Assembly: GCA_025997955.1 (NCBI GenBank)
Contig: BNVH01000045.1
Coordinates: 1 to 30,597, forward strand
From: Synergistales bacterium
Lineage (GTDB): Bacteria > Synergistota > Synergistia > Synergistales > Aminobacteriaceae
Direction of reading: 5' to 3'
Length of the DNA stretch: 30,597 nucleotides
Each line of letters begins with the position of its first letter. The first letter of the stretch is position 1. The notes below the pieces were generated by a model. It was not told where the DNA came from. It did not search any database and saw only the letters and a list, made by a program, of their open reading frames with translations. The position numbers and the translations under genes were made by a program. Shown here piece after piece: positions 13,074-21,927 of the stretch.

Positions 13074-15155
13074 ATGTCGGTTATAGTTTCGCTGTTCGTT
13101 ATTGCTCTGGGGCTTTGCGCTATAGGATACGCATGGTTGGTTTATCAAAAAATGTTGGCTTTCGAGGTCGGCAACGCCAGAATAAAGGAGCTTTCGGGCA
13201 TAATCCATAACGGCGCTATGGCGTTTATCAAAAAAGAATATACGTGGCTCGTGCCGTTTGTAGTCGTCGTTACAATAGTGTTGTGGGCGGCTATCTCGTT
13301 TGGCACGGCGTTCGCCTTTTTGCTGGGCGCCGCTTGCAGCGCCTCGGCTGGGTACGCTGGGATGCACGTAGCCACTCAGGCCAACGGACGCACCACTTTC
13401 GCCGCCACAGAGAACGCTGGCAAAGCGCTTGATATGGCCTTTTCCGGCGGTAGCATCGTCGGTATGATAGTGGTCGGCGTCGGCTTGGTCGGCGTGGCGT
13501 TTTCTTATGTTTTTCTAAACGTGGAGACAATGGCGGCTTTTGGCATGGGAGCCAGCAGTATAGCGCTCTTCGCGCGCGTCGGCGGCGGAATTTACACCAA
13601 GGCGGCTGACGTCGGCGCGGACTTGGTCGGCAAGGTCGAGGCCGGTATACCGGAGGACGACCCGCGCAATCCGGCTGTCATAGCGGACAACGTGGGCGAC
13701 AACGTGGGCGACGTGGCGGGTATGAGCGCGGACCTGTTCGAGTCTTATGTCAACGCCATTATAGCGGCTATGGCCATAGGCTACACGTTCACGAAGCTCT
13801 ATCCCGGCGAGTCTGAGGCTTTGGGGCTTTGGGGCTCGTGTTTCCCGCTTCTCCTGTCGGCTTGGGGGATAATATCGTCCATAGCCGGTTGTCTTTTCAT
13901 CAGCGCCAACATTCCTATTATCAGCCCCTTTGCTAATAAAGTATTCGCTTTCGTCGAGGATAAGGTAGGGATTTTCAAGAAAATCATGGACAGAATCAGG
14001 GGCGGGGACGCCGCTTTCGCGCTTCGTGTCGGGCTTTTCGCGTCAGGTATTATTATGATTCTCGGTACGTTTGTTTTGAGTATAATCTTCTTCTTCTCTC
14101 AGGGCTTCAATATGTTCCTTTCCGTCACGTCGGGCGTTGTGGCCGCCATTCTCATAGGTTACGTCACGGAATACTTCACGTCGGACGAATATAAGCCAGT
14201 CAGGCGCGTGGCCTACTCCTCAGGTACTGGCTCGGCCACCGTCATATTGTCCGGCATATCTCTTGGCATGTTCTCCATAGCCGTTCCCGTCGTCCTTATA
14301 TGCCTTTCTATTTTGATAAGCTACGCGCTGTCCGGCGTTTTCGGCGTGGCCTGCGCCGCTGTGGGGATGCTCTCTATTACCGGTATAGCTCTTTCCGTCG
14401 ACGCCTACGGCCCCATCTCCGATAACGCGGGCGGCATAGCCGAGATGAGCGAGCTTCCCGAATCGGTGCGTGATATAACGAACAAGCTCGACTCAATAGG
14501 CAACACTACCGCCGCTATGGGCAAGGGGCTTGCGATAGGCTCAGCCGCGCTGACGGCAGTAGCGCTTTTTGTAGCCTACGCTCAGGCCGCCGGCCTCAAG
14601 ATCATAAACATAATTGAACCAACTGTCGTAGTCGGCTTGCTCCTCGGAGGAATGCTGCCGTTTGTGTTCTGCGCTCTCTCCATCGACGCGGTAGGGCGCG
14701 CCGCTCAGTCTATGATCGACGAAGTGCGCCGTCAGTTCAAGGAAATAGCCGGTATTATGGACGGTACGGGCAAGCCTGAATATGAAAAGTGCATAGCTAT
14801 TTCCACAAACGCGGCTCTGCGCGAGATGATAGCCCCCGGCGTGTTGGCTATACTGTCGCCGGTCGTAATAGGCGTTCTTCTCGGAAAAGCGGCGCTCGGT
14901 GGGCTTCTCGGCGGTTCTATCGTCACGGGCGTCATGCTGGCTCTCTTCTTGGCAAACTCAGGCGGCGCTTGGGATAACGCCAAAAAATATATAGAGTCCG
15001 GCGAGTTTGGCGGCAAAGGTACGCCAAACCACGCGGCGGCGGTCGTGGGCGACACGGTAGGCGACCCCTTCAAGGACACCGCGGGGCCCAGCCTGAACAT
15101 ACTTATAAAGCTGATGACAGTTGTGGCCTTAGTTTTAGCGCCGCTATTCGGATAA
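13074..15155 (+). CDS. hppA: Membrane-bound K+-dependent pyrophosphatase (ion pump)
   Basis: I choose ATG 13074 (693 residues), which has GAGGGAGG seven bases upstream. The open frame begins 22 codons earlier without one. The protein has about 16 helices and couples PPi hydrolysis to export of H+ or Na+ across the inner membrane. The Mg-PPi sites are visible: DDPRNPAVIADNVGDNVGD, DAYGPISDNAGGIAEM, GGAWDNAKKYIE, and GDTVGDPFKDTAGPSLN near the C-terminus. GNTTAA carries Ala where K+-independent enzymes have Lys, which predicts K+ dependence. ADLFESY places the gate Glu in the position used by Na+ pumps and some H+ pumps and rules out the plant-type arrangement, so Na+ pumping is likely but unproven. 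It lies 18 bases upstream of gatC. Confidence 0.95.
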   Translation: MSVIVSLFVIALGLCAIGYAWLVYQKMLAFEVGNARIKELSGIIHNGAMAFIKKEYTWLVPFVVVVTIVLWAAISFGTAFAFLLGAACSASAGYAGMHVATQANGRTTFAATENAGKALDMAFSGGSIVGMIVVGVGLVGVAFSYVFLNVETMAAFGMGASSIALFARVGGGIYTKAADVGADLVGKVEAGIPEDDPRNPAVIADNVGDNVGDVAGMSADLFESYVNAIIAAMAIGYTFTKLYPGESEALGLWGSCFPLLLSAWGIISSIAGCLFISANIPIISPFANKVFAFVEDKVGIFKKIMDRIRGGDAAFALRVGLFASGIIMILGTFVLSIIFFFSQGFNMFLSVTSGVVAAILIGYVTEYFTSDEYKPVRRVAYSSGTGSATVILSGISLGMFSIAVPVVLICLSILISYALSGVFGVACAAVGMLSITGIALSVDAYGPISDNAGGIAEMSELPESVRDITNKLDSIGNTTAAMGKGLAIGSAALTAVALFVAYAQAAGLKIINIIEPTVVVGLLLGGMLPFVFCALSIDAVGRAAQSMIDEVRRQFKEIAGIMDGTGKPEYEKCIAISTNAALREMIAPGVLAILSPVVIGVLLGKAALGGLLGGSIVTGVMLALFLANSGGAWDNAKKYIESGEFGGKGTPNHAAAVVGDTVGDPFKDTAGPSLNILIKLMTVVALVLAPLFG

Positions 15156-15173
15156 AAGGAGCGGGGGCGCTCA

Positions 15174-15464
15174 ATGAAACTCGCTGAAGACGAAGTGCGC
15201 GCCATAGCCGACGAGGCCAGACTTTCTCTCACGGGGGAGGAATTGGCCAAGGCCGTGCGTTATATGAATAACTTTTTGGATATGGTCGATAGGTTCAAAG
15301 AGCTCGACCTTAAGAGCGTTGAGCCGTTCTGTTTCGCGGAGGCCACCGAGTGTCCTCTGCGCGACGACGTACCGGCGGCGTTTGACAACATAAGGGAGAT
15401 ATTGACGGATCGAGTAGAGGGTGACTCCCTCTTTAGGGTTCCGCGTATCGTGGGTGAGGCGTAA
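15174..15464 (+). CDS. gatC: Asp-tRNA(Asn)/Glu-tRNA(Gln) amidotransferase subunit C
   Basis: This 96-residue subunit wraps around GatA and stabilises the GatCAB complex, which converts Glu-tRNA(Gln) (and often Asp-tRNA(Asn)) to the amide form. Family features are clear: KLAEDEVRAIADEARLSLTGEE, then FLDMVDRFKELDLKSVEPF and LRDDVP. The length is normal. AGGAG lies about 12 bases before the ATG. Its TAA overlaps the gatA ATG by one base (TAATG), so the two are translationally coupled. The organism therefore probably uses the indirect route for Gln-tRNA. Confidence 0.95.
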   Translation: MKLAEDEVRAIADEARLSLTGEELAKAVRYMNNFLDMVDRFKELDLKSVEPFCFAEATECPLRDDVPAAFDNIREILTDRVEGDSLFRVPRIVGEA

Positions 15465-16933
15465 TGGACATTTATGAGCTTTCCGCGCGCGATATAGCGT
15501 TGGGCGTGCGCGACAAAAAATTCTCGGCTGTCGAGGCTTTCGACTCTTGCCTGTCCCGCTTGTCCGCCTGCGAGGGCAAAATAGCCGCGCTCATAACGCG
15601 TACCGCCGAGCGCGGGCGGGAGCAGGCAAAGGCGATAGACGCGTTGATAGCCAAAAAAGAGGACGTTGGGCCTCTTGGCGGAGTCCCGACCGTTTTAAAA
15701 GACAATATGTGCGCAAGAGGCATTCGTACAACGGCCGGAAGCCGCATACTAGGCGACTGGGAGCCGCCTTATAGCGCGACTGTATGGGATTTGCTGCAAA
15801 ACGCCGGGGCTACGCTCTTGGGCAAGGCCAACATGGACGAGTTCGCTATGGGCAACACGACTGGCACATCGGCTTTCGGCCCCACAGCCAACCCATGCGA
15901 CATCACGCGCGTGCCGGGCGGAAGCTCTGGCGGAAGCGCCGCCGCCGTCTCGGCTGGCTACTCCCCGTTCGCGCTCGGCAGCGACACGGGCGGCTCCATC
16001 AGACAACCGGCTTCTTATTGCGGCATATACGGCTTCAAGCCCACATACGGCCTTGTGAGCCGCTACGGACTCATAGCCTACGGTTCGTCTCTCGACCAGA
16101 TAGGGCCGTTCGCGCGCGATATGGAGGATTTGGCCCTCGTCATGAGCGTCTTGGCTCGTCACGACCCAAAGGACTCGACAAGCGTACCGGGCAAGAATTT
16201 TGATTTCACGTTAAAAGAAGGCGCCGTAAAGGGCAAAAAAATAGCGCTCGTGAAGGACTTCAAGGACTTCACGCTCGACTCTCCGATAGCGGACGCGATG
16301 AAGCGAGTGTCCGATATTTTGGAGAAAGAAGGGGCGCTAATAACGGAGGTTTCGCTGCCTACGGTCGCCCGCTACGCCGTCGCCTGCTACTACGCCATAG
16401 CCGCGTCGGAGGCCCATACCAACCTCGCCCGCTACGACGGCGTGCGATACGGATACCGCGTATCCGACGAGGGGATGAACCTCAAAGAGTCATTTGAGAA
16501 AGTGCGCTCGGAGGGCTTCGGCGTGGAGGTGAAGTCGCGCATAATAGCCGGCACCTGCCTGACCGAGCCGGTCCGCAGTGAGGAGTATTACGTCGCGGCC
16601 ACGCGCGTGCGGACGCTCATAGCGTCTGAGTTTACCCTCGCTTTCAAAGGCGCGGACTGCATATTGCAGCCTGTAACGCCGTCTTTACCTGAGAAAATAG
16701 GTTTCGTGGACGACGACGCCACAAAGGGCTACGAGTCAGACCTCTACACCCTACCCGTCAACATGGCGGGTCTGCCTGGGCTGTCGTTCTTTACGGGCTA
16801 CGCCGCCGATTCTGGTTTACCTGTGGGCTTGCAGTTGGTCGGGCCGCGTTGGAGCGACGCGACGCTTCTCAATATAGGCTTTGAATTACAGAAAATTCTT
16901 GGGCGCCCAAAAATCGCGAACGGGGGTATCTAA
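15464..16933 (+). CDS. gatA: Asp/Glu-tRNA amidotransferase subunit A (amidase)
   Basis: This 489-residue amidase-signature enzyme releases ammonia from glutamine or asparagine for the GatB active site. The catalytic triad is complete: K79 (TVLKDN), S154 in GGSSGGSAAAVSAG, and S178 in GSDTGGSIRQPASYCG, the same numbering as in the well-studied bacterial enzyme. Length is normal. It sits between gatC (one-base overlap) and gatB (two-base gap), the usual gatCAB order, and will assemble as a 1:1:1 heterotrimer in the cytoplasm. Confidence 0.97.
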   Translation: MDIYELSARDIALGVRDKKFSAVEAFDSCLSRLSACEGKIAALITRTAERGREQAKAIDALIAKKEDVGPLGGVPTVLKDNMCARGIRTTAGSRILGDWEPPYSATVWDLLQNAGATLLGKANMDEFAMGNTTGTSAFGPTANPCDITRVPGGSSGGSAAAVSAGYSPFALGSDTGGSIRQPASYCGIYGFKPTYGLVSRYGLIAYGSSLDQIGPFARDMEDLALVMSVLARHDPKDSTSVPGKNFDFTLKEGAVKGKKIALVKDFKDFTLDSPIADAMKRVSDILEKEGALITEVSLPTVARYAVACYYAIAASEAHTNLARYDGVRYGYRVSDEGMNLKESFEKVRSEGFGVEVKSRIIAGTCLTEPVRSEEYYVAATRVRTLIASEFTLAFKGADCILQPVTPSLPEKIGFVDDDATKGYESDLYTLPVNMAGLPGLSFFTGYAADSGLPVGLQLVGPRWSDATLLNIGFELQKILGRPKIANGGI

Positions 16934-16935
16934 CT

Positions 16936-18399
16936 ATGTCGCTAACTTTTACGCCCGTCATAGGGATAGAGGTACATATTCAGCTTAAGACTAAATCCAA
17001 GGTCTTCTGCAAATGCGGGACGGACTACACTAACGACCCGCCGAACTCGCACGTATGCCCGGTCTGTATGGGGCTTCCGGGCTCGCTCCCCGTGCTCAAC
17101 CGCTCGGTCGTCCAACAGGGTATGCTCGCCGGGCTCGCTCTGAACTGCCATATCCTGCCCACGACGTTTTTCTTTAGAAAGTCATACTACTACCCAGACC
17201 TGCCGAAGGGCTTTCAGATAACTCAGAGCGACCTCCCCATAGCGGCTGAGGGGTGGCTCGAAATTCATGACGACGCGGGCAAACTCAAGAAAATCCGCAT
17301 AAACCGCCTCCACTTGGAGGAGGATGTCGGCAAGCTCCACCACAGCACGACCGACGGGCGGCTTGAGGGCGCTAGCACGTCTTTCGTGGACTACAACCGC
17401 TCCGGCCTGCCGCTCGCGGAGATAGTCTCAGAGCCCGACGTCTCATCCGCCCGTGAGGCCGTGGAGTACGTCACGTCTTTGCGCCGTCGCGTGAGATACT
17501 CGGGCGCGTCCGACGTCGATTTGGAAAAGGGCATGATGCGCTTTGACGCCAACGTATCCGTAAAATGCTCGGATGGTCGCTGGGGGAAGCGCTCCGAGGT
17601 CAAGAACATGAACTCCTTCCGCGCGTTAGAGCGCGCCATAGAATACGAAATAAAGCGGCAGTCGAAGATTTTGGCGGACGGCGGCGAGGTCTCGCAGGAG
17701 ACGCGGCACTGGAACGACGCCAAGGGCGTGACCACCGGTATGCGAGTCAAGGAGTTTTACCGCAAGTTCATAGTGGAGCCGGATCTGCCGCCCTTGGTGG
17801 TTTCGTCACACTGGGTGGACGAAACGCGCGCGCGCCTGCCCGAGATGCCAATAGAAAGAGCCGCCCGTTACGAAAAGGACATGGGCCTCTCCGAGACCGA
17901 CGCGGCCGTCCTCACGGACTCCATTGATGTGGCGCGGTACTTCGAAGATACGGTGAAAAGTGGCGCAAACCCACAGAGAGCCGGAAACTGGGTGCGCACG
18001 GAGGTTCTGCGCTTCGTCAATGAGAAGCAAATCAGCGTGGACGACCTGACGGTGAAGCCCGCTTCCTTGGCCGAGCTACTAGCTCGCGTGGAAAGCGGCA
18101 AGCTCTCCACCACTCAGGCAAAGGGGGTCTTCGAGGAAATGCTGACCGGGCTATCTATCGAGGACGCCATCAAAAAAACCGGCGCGGTCGAGGGCGGAGT
18201 CGGCGCGGGCGCGCTTCTCGTTCTCGTGAAGTCGATATTGGCCGCCAACCCCGACGTCGTAGAGGAGATAAAATCCGGCAAAGACACGAAGGGTAAAAAG
18301 GTAAAGTTCCTCCAAGGCCTCATTATGCGCGAGGCAAAAGGGCAGGCGAAGCCCGACGAGGCGGCGTCCGCCATAGAGGCGGCGCTGAAGGACGAATAA
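16936..18399 (+). CDS. gatB: Asp/Glu-tRNA amidotransferase subunit B
   Basis: This 487-residue subunit phosphorylates and amidates the mischarged tRNA. The start shows FTPVIGIEVHIQLKTKSK followed by the zinc cluster C25, C27, C41, C44 (FCKCG ... CPVCMGLPGSLPVLN), complete here although it is degenerate in many relatives. The cradle domain contains HLEEDVGKLHH and SFVDYNRSGLPLAEIVSEPD. The C-terminal helical and YqeY-like tail, which binds tRNA, is present and ends QAKPDEAASAIEAALKDE. It is the last gene of the hppA-gatCAB run; a strong inverted repeat follows. Confidence 0.97.
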   Translation: MSLTFTPVIGIEVHIQLKTKSKVFCKCGTDYTNDPPNSHVCPVCMGLPGSLPVLNRSVVQQGMLAGLALNCHILPTTFFFRKSYYYPDLPKGFQITQSDLPIAAEGWLEIHDDAGKLKKIRINRLHLEEDVGKLHHSTTDGRLEGASTSFVDYNRSGLPLAEIVSEPDVSSAREAVEYVTSLRRRVRYSGASDVDLEKGMMRFDANVSVKCSDGRWGKRSEVKNMNSFRALERAIEYEIKRQSKILADGGEVSQETRHWNDAKGVTTGMRVKEFYRKFIVEPDLPPLVVSSHWVDETRARLPEMPIERAARYEKDMGLSETDAAVLTDSIDVARYFEDTVKSGANPQRAGNWVRTEVLRFVNEKQISVDDLTVKPASLAELLARVESGKLSTTQAKGVFEEMLTGLSIEDAIKKTGAVEGGVGAGALLVLVKSILAANPDVVEEIKSGKDTKGKKVKFLQGLIMREAKGQAKPDEAASAIEAALKDE

Positions 18400-18425
18400 A
18401 TCTTAAATACGACACTAAAAATCAG

Positions 18426-18460
18426 GCGCGCGAAAAAGATTCAAAATCTTTTTCGCGCGC
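18426..18460. repeat. Perfect 16-bp inverted repeat after gatB
   Basis: GCGCGCGAAAAAGATT, a CAA loop, and the exact reverse complement (18445-18460) form a long hairpin. No T-run follows the stem; the T-run lies inside its 3' arm. It probably ends or protects the gatB message, possibly from both directions, but it is not a textbook intrinsic terminator. It could also be a dispersed palindromic repeat. Confidence 0.7.
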
Positions 18461-18532
18461 TCATAAGGGGAGACTCCCGAAGCCGCCAAAGACACCTTCG
18501 CTCAGGGATTTCGTTGTGCGAAGTTTGAGTCA

Positions 18533-18562
18533 TTGACAAGTGGCGCTTTCTTTTGGTATTAT
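18533..18562 (+). promoter_or_regulatory. Promoter of the L7Ae-str-S10 gene cluster
   Basis: TTGACA (18533-18538), 18-bp spacer, TATTAT (18557-18562). It gives an expected start near 18569 and a leader of about 30 bases ahead of the L7Ae-like gene. It is the best promoter match in the window and suits a highly expressed operon. Confidence 0.65.
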
Positions 18563-18598
18563 TATCTTTGCGTTTTTGTGCGCTATGGAGGTATTGTT

Positions 18599-18880
18599 GT
18601 GTCTTTAAGCGAATTGGCTGTGCCAGAGCGGGTTGTCGGCGAGAGAGAAGTGCGTCGCGCTATGGCTTCTAACTTTCTCCGAAAGATATTTATCGCTGAT
18701 GATGACGCCGCTTCCCAAAAACAAAGGCGAGCGCGCGGCGGTGTTAGGACGCTTGAGGATGTTTTGAAGTCGGCTGAATCGGCGGGTATAGAGATTGAAA
18801 AAGTTGATTCTAGCATTACACTCGGGCGCGCTTGCGCCATAGATAGGCCGGCTTCCGTTGCGGGGCTGAAAAAGCGGTAA
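18599..18880 (+). CDS. L7Ae/YbxF-like ribosomal or K-turn-binding protein
   Basis: The start is GTG at 18599, with GGAGG seven bases upstream, giving 93 residues; the open frame extends further upstream but runs over the promoter. It matches the L7Ae/L30e/S12e/Gadd45 family: VVGEREVRRAMASNFLRKIFIADDDA, then ESAGIEIEKVDSSITLGRACAIDRPASVAGL. A basic, polar segment of about 15 residues (SQKQRRARGGVRTLED) is inserted in the middle, and ACAID replaces the usual ACGID. The position just before rpsL is the same as for ybxF in Firmicutes. Family members bind RNA kink-turns and may be minor ribosome components. Function is inferred from family and place. Confidence 0.8.
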   Translation: MSLSELAVPERVVGEREVRRAMASNFLRKIFIADDDAASQKQRRARGGVRTLEDVLKSAESAGIEIEKVDSSITLGRACAIDRPASVAGLKKR

Positions 18881-18942
18881 ATAATTGGTCGTTTTTCGAG
18901 ACCTTATTTAATTTTACAAGTTTGTGTTTAGGAGGAGATTCT

Positions 18943-19317
18943 GTGCCAACAATTAATCAGCTTGTACGTCAGGGGCGTTCGGAGAAACGCGCTAAGAGCG
19001 ATTCTCCGGCGTTGCAGGGAAATCCGGCAAGAAGAGGCGTCTGCACAAGAGTTTATACCGTCACGCCCAAAAAGCCTAACTCGGCTTTGCGTAAGGTGGC
19101 GCGTGTGCGCCTGACAAACGGAATAGAGGTAACATCCTATATTCCAGGTATTGGGCATAATTTGCAGGAGCACTCAGTGGTTCTTGTCCGAGGGGGACGC
19201 GTGAAAGACCTTCCCGGCGTTCGTTACCACATCGTGCGCGGCACATTGGACTGCGGCGGAGTGGAAAAAAGAATGCGCAGTCGTTCCAAATACGGCGCGC
19301 GTAGGCCGAAGAGTTAG
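18943..19317 (+). CDS. rpsL: 30S ribosomal protein S12
   Basis: The start is GTG at 18943 (PTINQLVRQGR), preceded by GGAGGA; an in-frame ATG seven codons earlier lacks family support. The product is 124 residues and sits at the decoding centre. TVTPKKPNSALRKVARVRL and GGRVKDLPGVRYHIVRG are intact. Lys43 and Lys88, the residues changed in common streptomycin-resistant mutants, are wild type, so a sensitive ribosome is expected at this site. Confidence 0.98.
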   Translation: MPTINQLVRQGRSEKRAKSDSPALQGNPARRGVCTRVYTVTPKKPNSALRKVARVRLTNGIEVTSYIPGIGHNLQEHSVVLVRGGRVKDLPGVRYHIVRGTLDCGGVEKRMRSRSKYGARRPKS

Positions 19318-19331
19318 GAGGAGGATTTCAT

Positions 19332-19802
19332 ATGCCTCGCAAGGGTCACGTAAGAAAAAGAGTACCGATGCCGGATACACGTTTTGGCAACGCCGCTGTG
19401 GCGAAGTTTATCGCCAGCCTGATGAAGGGCGGCAAAAAAAGCATCGCCGAGAGGATTCTCTATACCGCGCTTGACAACGCAGCCGAGAAACTTGGCACTG
19501 AGCCGTTTGAGGTTTTTGAGAAAGCTATGGGTAACGTAGCGCCACAGACCGAAGTTCGTCCGCGCCGTGTGGGCGGAGCGACGTATCAGGTTCCGGTTGA
19601 GGTTACGCCGGAGAGAGGGCAGCTTCTGTCGATTCGTTGGATTCTCTCATACGCTCGCGCAAAGAAGGGTATGCCAATGGCTGATCGCCTTATGCGAGAA
19701 TTGATGGACGCTTATAAAAACGAGGGCAGCTCCATTAAAAAACGTGAAGATACACACAAAATGGCTGAGGCCAATCGTGCGTTCGCTCATTATCGTTGGT
19801 AG
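19332..19802 (+). CDS. rpsG: 30S ribosomal protein S7
   Basis: This 156-residue head protein of the small subunit contacts the 3' major domain of 16S rRNA and the exit site. Signature stretches are visible: MPRKGHVRKR at the start, GGKKSIAERILYTALD, and VRPRRVGGATYQVPVEV. The C-terminus ends EANRAFAHYRW. Length is normal. GAGGAGGA precedes the ATG. It lies 14 bases after rpsL, in the standard str operon order. Confidence 0.98.
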   Translation: MPRKGHVRKRVPMPDTRFGNAAVAKFIASLMKGGKKSIAERILYTALDNAAEKLGTEPFEVFEKAMGNVAPQTEVRPRRVGGATYQVPVEVTPERGQLLSIRWILSYARAKKGMPMADRLMRELMDAYKNEGSSIKKREDTHKMAEANRAFAHYRW

Positions 19803-19821
19803 GAGAGAAAGAATTAACTAA

Positions 19822-21879
19822 ATGGATATTACAAAGCTTAGAAATATAGGCATAGCGGCGCATATTGACGCCGGTAAAACAACCACCAGCGAGCGTATCC
19901 TTTATTACACCGGACGAAACTATAAAGTAGGCGAGGTACACGAGGGCGCGGCCACTATGGACTGGATGGAACAAGAGAGAGAGCGGGGCATAACCATTAC
20001 TTCCGCTGCAACGACTTGTATGTGGAAGGGTTACACTATCAATCTGATTGATACGCCCGGCCACGTGGACTTCACTGTGGAGGTAGAGCGCTCTTTGCGC
20101 GTACTTGACGGCGCCGTGGCGGTCTTCTGCGCGGTGGGCGGCGTCGAGCCTCAGTCTGAGACGGTATGGCGTCAAGCCGATAAGTATCACGTCCCGCGAG
20201 TCGCGTTTGTGAACAAAATGGATAGAATCGGAGCTGACTTCGACGTCGTTGTCGCGGCCATGAGAGACAGACTTGGCGCTCACGCCGTGCCGATTCAGAT
20301 GCCGATAGGCGCCGAGGAAGATTTTGCCGGCGTCATAGACTTAATTGAGCAAAAAGCTCTCATGTGTAGCGGAGATTTGACCCAGCCGCCGGTGGCGACT
20401 CCTATCCCGGCAAGTATGGCTGAGGCGGCCAAAGCGGGCCGCGACTATATCGTAGAAGCGGTATCCGATTTTGACGACGATGTAATGACACTTTTCTTAG
20501 AGGGCAAAGAAGTAGGCGGTGACTTACTCAAAGCGGCTCTTCGCAAAGCTACGATAGAGCTCAAACTCGTACCAGTCATCTGCGGAACGGCGTTCAAAAA
20601 CAAGGGCGTAGAGATGTTGCTCGACTCGGTTGTTGATTATCTCCCGTCTCCCACAGATTTGCCACCCATTCACGGCATACGTCCCGATGAACCGGAAAGC
20701 TCCGTAGAGCGTCACAGCGACCCAAAGGAGCCATTTACCGCCTTGGCGTTTAAAGTTGCTGTGGATTCATTCTTGGGCAAGCTGATATTCCTTCGCGTTT
20801 ACTCGGGAACTTTAGAAAAAGGCAACACAATCTACAACGCTAGCTCCGGCCAGAGAGAGCGAATCGGGCGCATCATGCGTATGCACTCCAACAAGCGCGA
20901 GGACATAGACGCTATGGAGGCCGGCATGATAGTGGCGGTTCCTAGCCTCAAGAACACCAAGACCGGAGACACTCTGTGCGCCGAAAACTCACAGATTGTC
21001 TTGGAGAGCCTTGTTTTCCCTGAGTCTGTTATATCTCTTTCCGTAGAGCCGGCTACGCAGGCCGACAAGATGAAGCTGTCTAAGGGGTTAGTCGCGCTTG
21101 CTGATGAAGACCCGACCTTCCGCGTCAAAACCGACGAGGAGAGCGGACAGACCATCATCTCCGGTATGGGTGAGTTGCACTTAGAAATTATTGTTGATAG
21201 ACTCAAAAGAGAGTTTGGAGTGGATGTCAAAGTTGGCCGTCCGCAGGTGGCTTATCGCGAGGCTATTCAGAAAGCGGCCACGGCTGAGGGCAAATATATC
21301 CGTCAGTCGGGCGGGCGCGGTCAGTACGGTCATGTCGTTTTTGATGTCGAGCCCCTGCCGGAGGGCAATGGTTACGAGTTTGAGGACAAGATAGTCGGCG
21401 GAGTAGTCCCAAAAGAATACATCTCCGCTGTCCAGAAGGGCTTAGACGAAGCTATTCAAAGCGGAACATTGGGCGGCTATCCGGTTATAGGTATAAAGGT
21501 AGCGCTTGTCGACGGAAGCTATCACGATGTTGACAGCTCCGAGATGGCGTTTAAAATCGCCGCGTCTATAGGTTTCAAGGAGGCCATGAAGAAGGCCGCG
21601 CCGGCTTTGATGGAGCCCATTATGGCGGTTGAGGTTGTTACGCCTGAGGAATACGTTGGTGATGTCATAGGAGACCTTTCGTCTCGGCGGGGACGTATAG
21701 ATGGCATGGACATGAGGGCAAACGCCCGAGTGGTTCGCTCCTTTGTGCCTTTGGCCAGTATGTTCGGTTATTCTACGGACTTAAGAAGCAAAACGTCGGG
21801 ACGCGCCAACTACACAATGCAGTTCGATCACTACGAGCCCGCTCCCGCGGATGTCGCCGAAAAAGTTTTGAAGGGGTAG
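19822..21879 (+). CDS. fusA: Elongation factor G
   Basis: This 685-residue translocation GTPase is slightly shorter than the usual 690-700. The GTP site is complete: P-loop AHIDAGKT (13-20), switch I RGITITSAATT (55-65), DTPGH (77-81) and NKMD (131-134). Domains II-V follow, with SGMGELHLEIIVDRLKREF and YREAIQ in domains III and IV. The conserved switch I sequence marks a canonical EF-G rather than a divergent EF-G2. It follows rpsG by 19 bases and precedes tuf by 48. Confidence 0.98.
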   Translation: MDITKLRNIGIAAHIDAGKTTTSERILYYTGRNYKVGEVHEGAATMDWMEQERERGITITSAATTCMWKGYTINLIDTPGHVDFTVEVERSLRVLDGAVAVFCAVGGVEPQSETVWRQADKYHVPRVAFVNKMDRIGADFDVVVAAMRDRLGAHAVPIQMPIGAEEDFAGVIDLIEQKALMCSGDLTQPPVATPIPASMAEAAKAGRDYIVEAVSDFDDDVMTLFLEGKEVGGDLLKAALRKATIELKLVPVICGTAFKNKGVEMLLDSVVDYLPSPTDLPPIHGIRPDEPESSVERHSDPKEPFTALAFKVAVDSFLGKLIFLRVYSGTLEKGNTIYNASSGQRERIGRIMRMHSNKREDIDAMEAGMIVAVPSLKNTKTGDTLCAENSQIVLESLVFPESVISLSVEPATQADKMKLSKGLVALADEDPTFRVKTDEESGQTIISGMGELHLEIIVDRLKREFGVDVKVGRPQVAYREAIQKAATAEGKYIRQSGGRGQYGHVVFDVEPLPEGNGYEFEDKIVGGVVPKEYISAVQKGLDEAIQSGTLGGYPVIGIKVALVDGSYHDVDSSEMAFKIAASIGFKEAMKKAAPALMEPIMAVEVVTPEEYVGDVIGDLSSRRGRIDGMDMRANARVVRSFVPLASMFGYSTDLRSKTSGRANYTMQFDHYEPAPADVAEKVLKG

Positions 21880-21927
21880 GGGCGAATTTTATTTATTTTA
21901 GAGAATTGAATTCAGGAGGGAAATAAA

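Noticed and set aside
18426..18460. Intrinsic terminator call for the palindrome after gatB
   Set aside because: There is no T-run after the stem, so I list it as an inverted repeat of uncertain function.
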